A stretch of 38,586 nt of DNA, from contig JAJZNK010000023.1 in assembly GCA_021811735.1 (NCBI GenBank), positions 1 to 38,586 of the forward strand. Direction: 5' to 3'. This DNA is from Nanobdellota archaeon (lineage in GTDB: Archaea > Nanobdellota > Nanobdellia > Parvarchaeales > Parvarchaeaceae). A program made the position numbers and the translations under genes. The notes beneath the pieces were generated by a model. The model saw only the letters and a list, made by a program, of their open reading frames with translations. It was not told the DNA's origin and ran no database searches. Below, in pieces: positions 31,237 to 37,672 of this stretch. Positions within the stretch are counted from its first letter, which is position 1; the number at the start of each line of letters is the position of its first letter.

Positions 31237-34080
31237 CTATGTATCTCTTTTTAGAGCATAGATGATTGCTACCAGAAAAGTTATTGCTACAATTAACGCT
31301 ATTGTTATTGCGTATTGTTCATAACCCGGCCGGAAGCTCCAGAAGAAAGCTATGCACATTGTTGAGTTCGAATAATTTATATTGAACACTGATCCGGCAT
31401 TTACTGTTGTATTAAATCCCGCTGGTAGATTGTTTGGAGTGTATATCGTTGTGCATAAACTGCCGTTCTTGAGCGAAGTATTTGCAAGAGTATATGCCTT
31501 AAGATAATAGATTCCATATGTGGCAGTATAGAAGTTGATCGGATTAGGGGCTATAGAAGCTTGTGTTTTATTATAGAACTTGATTTTGTATCTATATCCT
31601 TGCGGCAACCCAGTAGTATTTATAATGGTAAGTATCTTCACATGATACACAGTGTTATTACTGATGTTGAATGCTATTCCGTACAGTGATGTTCCCAATG
31701 TAGTTGATGAAAACGCTAGAACGGTGTCATTTTCCGAGGTTTCAGTCGTTTTAAGCGCAGTCCAGTTCATGGTTCTGGGATTGCAGCGATACATTACCAC
31801 ATCTTTGACCGTTTTATTAACGCCCACAATGAATGACCTGTTCAAATCAAAATTATATGTAATATTCTTTATAGGAGAGTTGAAGTCATTTAAGAAATCT
31901 GTGGCATTGAAAAATATAAATGCGTTCTTTAACGACTTAGATCCACATGTGGTTGAATTCGGTTGTTTGAGTTCTATTGTCGGCTCTACTATATATGATC
32001 CAGATGCAAATGCTATACGCGTAATTCCAAAGCTGTTCTTTGGAAGGGGTACATATGCAAAATTACTAGGAGGTAAGAGCTCAGTGGTGATCCTAATAAA
32101 CGAATGATTGTAAAAATATAATGACCAATACGTGTTTATTAAAGTGCCGTCAAGCATTTTTATAGGGACTTGGATTTTTATAGGAGATATTCCAAATGGA
32201 GGAGGAGACGGCTGTGGTGTCGGTATTGGTGTTATTTTACTAGGACTTAGTGATATGGATAAAAATTTTGCAGCTAGATCATAGTTCACATTTCCAAGCG
32301 TGTAAAATCTAAAATCGTATCTGTTATATCTTGTTATGTTATAATAAAAGGTAGTGGTTGTGTTACTAATATTTGTTCCATTCAACTCAACCTCACCCAA
32401 TATCTGATTGTCTATCGAAGAGATATTGAATAACACTGTTTTCAAAACTCCTTTGGCAGTGGAATTGAGAATCTGGATATTCAGAAGTGGGAGTATATCT
32501 GTTATATTCACGCTCAAAACCGATGAGTTCGAAGAAGTATAATTAGCATTGCCACTGAACCTGGAATAGAAACGAAAATCACTCACATTCGCATACGCAG
32601 TGGGAAGACTTGAAAAATTGTAATTGTACTTCCCAGGGGTAATCATATGCGACAGTCCGGTGTAAACAATACCATTATACAAGGAGATTATCAACCCAGT
32701 CTGGTTGCCTAGGTCTGGACCAGTGACATTCACGTATATTTTTGGAGTTGTCTTGTTATACGAATAAACTGCTGCCGGCAGGACAGTGAGATTTTGATTT
32801 AGCGAAGCCCTGCTGATTACAATTGTTTTTCCTATCGTTTCGAAAGAGTAATTTATATTTCCAGACGTATTGTAAACCGCACTATAAGTTCCTGCAGTAG
32901 CATTAGAGTAAGGAGAAACTATATAGTTTCCGTTTATGTATAGTTTAGAATTCATTATCTGATTATTGACGCTGGAAGTGCTTGCTGTAAAAACGACTTT
33001 TGTTCCGTTGTAGGTGAAGTTACCCAGACTTGTATTCAGTGTCATATCTGGTAAGGCTTTGAATATTTTTGCAGTAAGGAAATGTGAAGACCGTGTGTAA
33101 TTCTGGTTACCACTAGTATTAAACCAAGATGTGTAGTTTCCGGCTGTAGCATTCATATAATATGTGGATACATTTGTGCTTGAGATATTAACTCCATTTA
33201 CAGACATAATGGCAACAAGTTGCTTACTAATTGTATTTATATTACCAGTTACCTTCTCTGAAGTGCCATTGTATGTAAAATTTCCGGGGCTGGCAGTTAA
33301 AGTCATATTTGGGGTTGCCTTGCTTATAGTGCTTGTGACCTTCGCAGAATATGAAGTGTAATTCACGTTGCCGCTAGTGTTGAAAACAGCAGCGTACATG
33401 CCTGCCGTTGCATTCAAATAGGAAAGCCTTGATGTCGTTGTTCCTATGCTCTTTCCATTTATGTACAGACCTGCGGAGAGCTGACTGTTCACAGTAGTAA
33501 TCAATCCAGAGGAATTGTCCTTAGTTCCGTTGTAGGTGAAGTTACCTAGCATAGAGATTAAAGCCAAAGTTGGTGTTGCCTTGGTTATTGTCTGGTGTCT
33601 TGTTACCGCACAGTTTGTCGTACCGCCTGTTGAATTCGCAGTTATGGTCACAGTTCCAGCCCCTCTCCCGATTATATTATCCAAGATAGTGGTGCTATTC
33701 GGCCCCTTGAGTGTCTTATAGGTAGCCGTAAGCAAACCATTAACATAAAGTTCGTATGTAAATGCAGGTGCATTTGACGCTGAAGAAGTAGCAGAGAAGA
33801 CTGCAGTATAATTAGATTCCAGTCCATATATTATTGAAGAATTAGCAGTATTACCGTTAAGATAAAGAGTAACAGTACATGAAGATGTACCTGCGAACGG
33901 CGTAATGCTTCCTAACATGTTATATTTGTACTGGTTGCCGACCGCAGACTGCCGCATTAAGGCTGGTCCGGATAGAAGAACGGATGTAATAATAACTAAG
34001 AGAACGATTGCAATGGTCAGAATTATTATGCGAACGGATTTAAACCTCGAATGGCCACTGAAATCGCGACTTTCAGACAT
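31237..34080 (-). CDS. Large repeat-rich surface protein with N- and C-terminal membrane helices
   Basis: The 947 residues run from a basic N terminus and hydrophobic helix (about 18-37) through a Thr/Ser/Asn-rich exterior to a final helix (ITIALIVAITFLVAIIYAL) and a short basic tail. Residues about 160-605 are five tandem beta-sandwich-like repeats of 85-100 residues. The first three share GNFTYNGT near the start, and most share a closing SGN-x-NYT. A Pro-rich linker (TPIPTPQPSPPP) leads to a domain like the archaeal PGF-pre-PGF module (YRCNPRTMNWTALKTTE region). N-x-S/T sequons are very dense, so heavy glycosylation is likely. It may be an S-layer, adhesin or binding protein. Confidence 0.85.
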   Translation of the reverse strand: MSESRDFSGHSRFKSVRIIILTIAIVLLVIITSVLLSGPALMRQSAVGNQYKYNMLGSITPFAGTSSCTVTLYLNGNTANSSIIYGLESNYTAVFSATSSASNAPAFTYELYVNGLLTATYKTLKGPNSTTILDNIIGRGAGTVTITANSTGGTTNCAVTRHQTITKATPTLALISMLGNFTYNGTKDNSSGLITTVNSQLSAGLYINGKSIGTTTSRLSYLNATAGMYAAVFNTSGNVNYTSYSAKVTSTISKATPNMTLTASPGNFTYNGTSEKVTGNINTISKQLVAIMSVNGVNISSTNVSTYYMNATAGNYTSWFNTSGNQNYTRSSHFLTAKIFKALPDMTLNTSLGNFTYNGTKVVFTASTSSVNNQIMNSKLYINGNYIVSPYSNATAGTYSAVYNTSGNINYSFETIGKTIVISRASLNQNLTVLPAAVYSYNKTTPKIYVNVTGPDLGNQTGLIISLYNGIVYTGLSHMITPGKYNYNFSSLPTAYANVSDFRFYSRFSGNANYTSSNSSVLSVNITDILPLLNIQILNSTAKGVLKTVLFNISSIDNQILGEVELNGTNISNTTTTFYYNITRYNRYDFRFYTLGNVNYDLAAKFLSISLSPSKITPIPTPQPSPPPFGISPIKIQVPIKMLDGTLINTYWSLYFYNHSFIRITTELLPPSNFAYVPLPKNSFGITRIAFASGSYIVEPTIELKQPNSTTCGSKSLKNAFIFFNATDFLNDFNSPIKNITYNFDLNRSFIVGVNKTVKDVVMYRCNPRTMNWTALKTTETSENDTVLAFSSTTLGTSLYGIAFNISNNTVYHVKILTIINTTGLPQGYRYKIKFYNKTQASIAPNPINFYTATYGIYYLKAYTLANTSLKNGSLCTTIYTPNNLPAGFNTTVNAGSVFNINYSNSTMCIAFFWSFRPGYEQYAITIALIVAITFLVAIIYALKRDT
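32255..33592 (-). repeat. Five tandem Ig/MBG-like repeat units in the surface protein
   Basis: The unit boundaries fall at I-[TSF]-K-A-x-P in the first three copies. Each of these contains GNFTYNGT, then an LYINGK-type strand, then NATAG-x-Y and NTSGN-x-NYT. Copies 4 and 5 keep mainly the closing GN-x-NY motif and are more diverged, which suggests that copies 1-3 duplicated more recently. Boundaries are approximate. Confidence 0.7.
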
Positions 34081-34308
34081 AGTGATATACTAATACTTTA
34101 TTATTTATTAGTAACTAGAAACCATTTCGATAGTAGGTAGTCTCTTTAATATCTTGAGTCTTCTAAAGTAATCTCTAAAATAATGAAATGTGTGGGAAAA
34201 ATAGAAAACTATGCGATTTATGGCTAAAAACTCTATCTGTTTGGAAAATTAGGATAGTTTGGAGAGCAGCAAGATAGGATATACATGGGCAGAAAATTGC
34301 CAAAATGA

Positions 34309-34382
34309 TGGGCTCGACGGGATTTGAACCCGCAACAATCCGGTTAAGAGCCGGATGCTCTACCGAGTTAAGCTACGAGCCC
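34309..34382 (-). tRNA. tRNA-Lys (anticodon CTT)
   Basis: On the minus strand the 74-base cloverleaf has acceptor GGGCTCG paired with CGAGCCC. The D arm is AGCTTAACTCGGTAGAGC, the anticodon loop CTCTTAA sits on a TCCGG/CCGGA stem (anticodon CTT), and the T arm contains GGTTCAAATCC. CCA is not encoded. It reads AAG (Lys). Confidence 0.95.
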
Positions 34383-34420
34383 ATATAACAAAACATTAAT
34401 TGTGCTTACAATAAAAACAT

Positions 34421-35017
34421 TTAGAATCTGCTGGCTGATATGTACTTTAATATCTGCCCTTCGACAAGATAAAAATCAATTTTGCCACCGTCCATATTAT
34501 TGATGATATATCTTATATTCTCTTCCTTATCCTCAAGGAAAGTTATATGATTATAATCTCTTTCTACCTTTTTCAATTCCAAGAGTTTCCAGTGCTCATC
34601 TTTCATGTCGTGGTTCTCGGGAAGTATAACCTTTTTAAATCTTAAGCCGTTTGACAGCAGTGCCTCTTCGGTCTTGTATCTAAATTCCTCGCCTCTTGCG
34701 CTGAGGATTAAAAGTTCTGTATCCTCATTTGCTATAGCTTTTATATAGTCTATCAGTGGCTTATTTGGTATCAATTTATCAGAGTATTTGACATAGGCCA
34801 GGCTGTATAGGCTCGTTTTTAGTGCTTTGTCGAAACCGTGGGGCACCTTCCCATCTGTTATTATGGTTTTGAGACCGTTCATCAACTGGTGGTTACAATC
34901 TACACTTTGTTTTCCTTCTAAGGACCTGTAAAGCTCTTCTGCTGCGGAGGAGATGGCCCCTTTATTAAAGAACAGAGTATCATCAAAATCTGATACTATC
35001 GCAGATAGTTTCTTCAT
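34421..35017 (-). CDS. HAD-superfamily hydrolase
   Basis: The 198 residues show HAD motif I as SDFDDTL (Asp10, Asp12), motif II as LLILSAR and motif IV as FLEDKEENI, with Lys in the segment between. Members remove phosphate from small molecules or proteins using an aspartyl-phosphate intermediate. The cap between motifs I and II is helical and short. The substrate is unknown. A TATA-like element (35037-35046) lies about 24 bases before the ATG. The gene sits between two tRNA genes. Confidence 0.82.
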   Translation of the reverse strand: MKKLSAIVSDFDDTLFFNKGAISSAAEELYRSLEGKQSVDCNHQLMNGLKTIITDGKVPHGFDKALKTSLYSLAYVKYSDKLIPNKPLIDYIKAIANEDTELLILSARGEEFRYKTEEALLSNGLRFKKVILPENHDMKDEHWKLLELKKVERDYNHITFLEDKEENIRYIINNMDGGKIDFYLVEGQILKYISASRF

Positions 35018-35036
35018 ATTATGCCATCACAACAAT

Positions 35037-35046
35037 GATTTAAATA
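35037..35046 (-). promoter_or_regulatory. TATA-like element of the HAD gene
   Basis: The minus strand reads TATTTAAATC, about 24 bases before ATG 35017. Confidence 0.45.
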
Positions 35047-35092
35047 ATTATAAATTAGAACATGTTTAGTATTATCTATCGAAAAAAGATAT

Positions 35093-35165
35093 GGGCCTAT
35101 GGTCTAGTGGTCATGACGTCTGCCTTACACGCAGAAGGCCGGGAGTTCGAATCTCCCTGGGCCCA
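35093..35165 (+). tRNA. tRNA-Val (anticodon TAC)
   Basis: The 73-base cloverleaf has acceptor GGGCCTA against TGGGCCC (one G-T pair). The D arm is around GGTCTAGTGGTCATGACG, the anticodon loop CTTACAC sits on TCTGC/GCAGA, and the T arm contains AGTTCGAATCTCC. CCA is not encoded; TTTTCC follows immediately and may end transcription. Confidence 0.95.
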
Positions 35166-35282
35166 TTTTCCAGAGGAGATAATACGACAACGAAATGTCA
35201 CTAACCAATTCCAATACATTATTCCTGCTGTAAGTATGAACTATCTTAAATCAGCTACTTGCCAGTTCTGTCGTGAAGAAAT

Positions 35283-36074
35283 CTAAAATATATAAGTAGG
35301 CTCTTTGTCTCCCTTCACAGTATACTTGATTCCCCGCCTTTTTACGCTAATCTGAACAGCGTCCGATTTTGAAGACCCTTCCATGTCACCGTCATGCAGA
35401 ACTTGTTCTAAGTCTTCTCTATTTATAATCCGTTGGTTTTCACCAGTACCTAATACTTTTATTGAGAGAGGAGAGATTGTTCTAAAGTAAGGATTGTCAT
35501 ATTTGCATGCGTACAGATTGTGATAGTCGTAAAAAATGGCCACATCACAGCCATCTATTGAGAGGTTAGTAACCTTCTCATCGTTATGTCTATAACTAGA
35601 TTTGAGTTCTGCCACTGTTAGCGTAGGTGTCGTTGAGGAGGTTATGAGTCTTCCTAACAATTCTTCCAAAGATGTCTGAAATTTTGGGATATCCTCTGAG
35701 CCAGAATGAATGGGCTGGACTCTATGTAATTCGATACTAGTTTCATAAGCCCGTTCGAATTTTTCAGGTAATTTGTTTTCTTCAATATATTTACATATAA
35801 CCTGCTCCATGTGCCATTTTGGGAAATTTTTTGTGTTGTTAGTGTTTGGTTTCCTGGAAAAAGGCCCATCTACAATAGAGTCTGTAGATACAAACTTAAC
35901 TGGACCTACTATTGAATCCCCCTCATCATAAGGAATATCACCATTTCGCTCTTTTAAAAAATATCCATTTTCTTTCTTTAGAAAATATACTTCTCTGAAA
36001 ACAGTCACTTCACTGCTTGGCAAGAAGTGAGAATCTTTCCCATACCCTATTTTGTATACTTTTTCGAACTCCAT
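35283..36074 (-). CDS. Hypothetical protein, unrecognised, with strong Shine-Dalgarno
   Basis: The 263 residues are soluble, with no signal peptide or membrane segment. I recognise no domain. The N-terminal half is polar; the most structured-looking part is IDGCDVAIFYDYHNLYACKY. It has AAGGAGG five bases before the ATG, a near-perfect ribosome-binding site, whereas many other genes in the window look leaderless. It stands beside tRNA-Val, a common site for acquired DNA, but no integrase, repeat or phage gene is visible. Recent acquisition is therefore only a suggestion. Confidence 0.6.
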   Translation of the reverse strand: MEFEKVYKIGYGKDSHFLPSSEVTVFREVYFLKKENGYFLKERNGDIPYDEGDSIVGPVKFVSTDSIVDGPFSRKPNTNNTKNFPKWHMEQVICKYIEENKLPEKFERAYETSIELHRVQPIHSGSEDIPKFQTSLEELLGRLITSSTTPTLTVAELKSSYRHNDEKVTNLSIDGCDVAIFYDYHNLYACKYDNPYFRTISPLSIKVLGTGENQRIINREDLEQVLHDGDMEGSSKSDAVQISVKRRGIKYTVKGDKEPTYIF

Positions 36075-36079
36075 ATACG

Positions 36080-36084
36080 CCTCC
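36080..36084 (-). promoter_or_regulatory. Strong Shine-Dalgarno of the 35283-36074 gene
   Basis: The minus strand reads GGAGG (in AAAGGAGG), five bases before the ATG at 36074. It is the best ribosome-binding site seen in this window. Confidence 0.7.
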
Positions 36085-36208
36085 TTTATTGTCTATTTCT
36101 TAGTAAATACAGTGTAACTAATGTATAAGCTTGTTTTGTAGATAGTAAATTTACAATCTCATTTTAGGCATACAACACTGTCATCATTCTCCGGAGCACA
36201 GTTGAAAA

Positions 36209-36220
36209 CTTATTTATAAC
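36209..36220 (+). promoter_or_regulatory. TATA-like element of the ABM-domain gene
   Basis: CTTATTTATAAC is centred about 27 bases before the ATG at 36242. Confidence 0.55.
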
Positions 36221-36241
36221 ACGCGCAAATTTTATAGTAAT

Positions 36242-36553
36242 ATGATAAATGTAGGTATGTATTATAACGTTAAAAATGGACATGAGAAAGAATTTGAGGA
36301 AATATTCAGTGAAGTGGTTGACTATCTTAAATCAAACGTAGCCGGTTTTCAAAAAGCGGATATTTTTAGAAAAGTCGGGGAAAATGAAAAATTCACAGAG
36401 TATATGATTTACAGTGAATGGAAGGACTTAGAGTCCTTTAGGCAGTTTACTACTGCGAAGGCATTCAAAGATACTACTGAATATGGAAAAAGTATAATCG
36501 AAGGGCGGCCTTACCACAAAATATTCTCACAAGTAGTCGAAGACCACAGTTGA
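36242..36553 (+). CDS. ABM-domain protein (antibiotic-biosynthesis monooxygenase / IsdG-like fold)
   Basis: The 103 residues fit a dimeric alpha-beta barrel of the ABM family: strand MINVGMYYNVKNGHE, helix EKEFEEIFSEVVDYL, then FQKADIFRKV, TEYMIYSEWKDLESFRQFTTAKAF and the end strand HKIFSQVV. Members include haem-degrading monooxygenases and quinol oxidases; residues for haem cannot be assigned with confidence. Its stop lies one base from the stop of the convergent chlorite-dismutase-like gene. In the haloarchaeal protein PitA these two domains are joined in one chain, so the two products may act together. Confidence 0.82.
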   Translation: MINVGMYYNVKNGHEKEFEEIFSEVVDYLKSNVAGFQKADIFRKVGENEKFTEYMIYSEWKDLESFRQFTTAKAFKDTTEYGKSIIEGRPYHKIFSQVVEDHS

Positions 36554-36554
36554 A

Positions 36555-37166
36555 TTATACCTTTTTACCGACGAAAACGGGGCTTTCAACGGTTATCCAC
36601 TTTCTAGCCTCTGCTCTTCTTAGGTTTCTAGCGATCTTCATCCAGTTGATTATTGATTCCACTTCATAAATTACAAGGAATTCAAAATCGTCTATCGCAA
36701 ATGAATATGTTGTATAGGATCGGATATTTACATTGTTTACATCATTTACAGCCATATCAACATGCTGACGGGTTATCCTATCCTGTTCTTTTTTATCCAG
36801 AAGATACCATTGTGGGTCCTTTTTAATAGGATACAGGACAATATAGTCCAGACCTACATCTGTCAGGTATGATTTATTTGCGTGCTCGTAAATTGAGAGG
36901 TAGCTGTATGTTTCAATTAGTTCGTCCCTAATCGATTCGTACAGCTTTTCCTTAAACAAGCGAAGTTTATCGTATGAATCCGACATGTTCCAAATTATGA
37001 TATCTGCATTGCGCTTTATAGAAATGAACTGTTTTGATATGAAAAACCCGTCCTTTGAGATTTTAGATTGTATGGATTTTATTTTAGTTATAAGCTCCAT
37101 TCTTTTTACACTAGCTTTGTAGGAATTGAATTTAAAACAGTGAATCGAAAACAAAATTTCATCCAT
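36555..37166 (-). CDS. Chlorite dismutase / HemQ family haem protein
   Basis: The 203 residues carry the C-terminal hallmark of the family: LYPIKKDPQWYLL (Tyr112-Pro113, Trp120-Tyr121), an R-x-x-R-x-H pattern with likely proximal haem ligand His135, the TYSFAIDDFEFLVIYE strand pair with Asp159-Asp160, and WMKIARNLRRAEARKW followed by PVFVG. HemQ members decarboxylate coproheme to haem b; chlorite dismutases split chlorite. The distal residue that separates them (Gln or Arg) falls around 148-150, where Arg149 is present, but a small insertion prevents a firm alignment. It diverges from the PadR gene across a 133-base gap and is convergent with the ABM gene. Confidence 0.82.
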   Translation of the reverse strand: MDEILFSIHCFKFNSYKASVKRMELITKIKSIQSKISKDGFFISKQFISIKRNADIIIWNMSDSYDKLRLFKEKLYESIRDELIETYSYLSIYEHANKSYLTDVGLDYIVLYPIKKDPQWYLLDKKEQDRITRQHVDMAVNDVNNVNIRSYTTYSFAIDDFEFLVIYEVESIINWMKIARNLRRAEARKWITVESPVFVGKKV

Positions 37167-37268
37167 AGGTTCTGTAAGAAATTGTATTACTTATGCTTTT
37201 TTAGTGGATCACAGATGTTATCTGGAAGAATATCTAGAAATTCCTGTCTGATTTTAGATGTCATTAAC

Positions 37269-37278
37269 TATATAAAAA
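37269..37278 (+). promoter_or_regulatory. TATA element of the PadR gene
   Basis: TATATAAAAA is centred about 27 bases before the ATG at 37300. Its region also holds the divergent chlorite-dismutase-like promoter. Confidence 0.55.
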
Positions 37279-37299
37279 TGATAATTTCATAAGAAAGAT

Positions 37300-37593
37300 A
37301 TGAAAAAGGCTGGATGTGACATGCGAGGGATGCTTTCATTTCAAATATTAAATATGTTAAAGAAAAAGGACCTTTGCGGAGAGGAACTGGCAAGGAACAT
37401 AGAAAAATACCGTGGCAGAAAACCGGTTGCAAGCACGATATATCCTGCCCTAAAGAGACTATCTAATAACAAACTTATACAGGGAAAAAGAAATGGAAAA
37501 ATGAAAGTTTATTCAATAACAAAAAAGGGTCTTTTGGAAGAAAAAAAAGCTCTTGATTATTTTAAAAGATTATACATTGAAATCGAAAAATAG
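37300..37593 (+). CDS. PadR-family transcriptional regulator
   Basis: The 97-residue winged-helix protein has the PadR layout: MLSFQILNMLKKKDLCGEELARNI, then the recognition helix region KPVASTIYPALKRLSNNKLI, the wing GKRNGKMKVYSITKKGLL, and a short C-terminal helix. PadR proteins are dimeric repressors that often control the divergent gene; here that is the chlorite-dismutase-like gene. The effector is unknown. ATG 37300 fits the TATA spacing; ATG 37321 is possible. A G/C-rich hairpin terminator follows. Confidence 0.88.
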   Translation: MKKAGCDMRGMLSFQILNMLKKKDLCGEELARNIEKYRGRKPVASTIYPALKRLSNNKLIQGKRNGKMKVYSITKKGLLEEKKALDYFKRLYIEIEK

Positions 37594-37596
37594 GGG

Positions 37597-37619
37597 GCGG
37601 GGGTTTAATTACCCCCCGC
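37597..37619 (+). terminator. Hairpin after the PadR gene
   Basis: A seven-base stem GCGGGGG/CCCCCGC with a nine-base loop lies four bases after the PadR stop and is followed by TTAATTTT. It resembles a factor-independent terminator. Confidence 0.6.
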
Positions 37620-37648
37620 TTAATTTTGAGGAAATTTTGAAAATATGA

Positions 37649-37667
37649 TTGGCCCAAAATGGGCCAA
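37649..37667 (-). terminator. Hairpin after the second ftsZ
   Basis: The inverted repeat TTGGCCC/GGGCCAA with a five-base loop lies six bases beyond the ftsZ stop, on the minus strand preceded by a T-tract and followed by ATCATATTTT. The two genes converging here thus each have a hairpin. Confidence 0.5.
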
Positions 37668-37672
37668 AAAAT

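Noticed and set aside
31652-32107. Plus-strand open frame of 151 codons inside the surface-protein gene
   Set aside because: It is antisense to the PGF-pre-PGF-like region and has no start signal or known motif.
34083-34308. Possible small RNA or gene between the surface-protein gene and tRNA-Lys
   Set aside because: No C/D-box motifs, convincing hairpin or frame longer than about 15 codons with a good start was seen.
35166-35282. Attachment-site repeat after tRNA-Val, suggested by the unusual neighbouring gene
   Set aside because: No second copy of the tRNA 3' end is seen in the window and no integrase is present.
35062-35286. Plus-strand open frame of 74 codons across tRNA-Val
   Set aside because: It reads through the tRNA gene; the cloverleaf is complete and explains the conserved bases.
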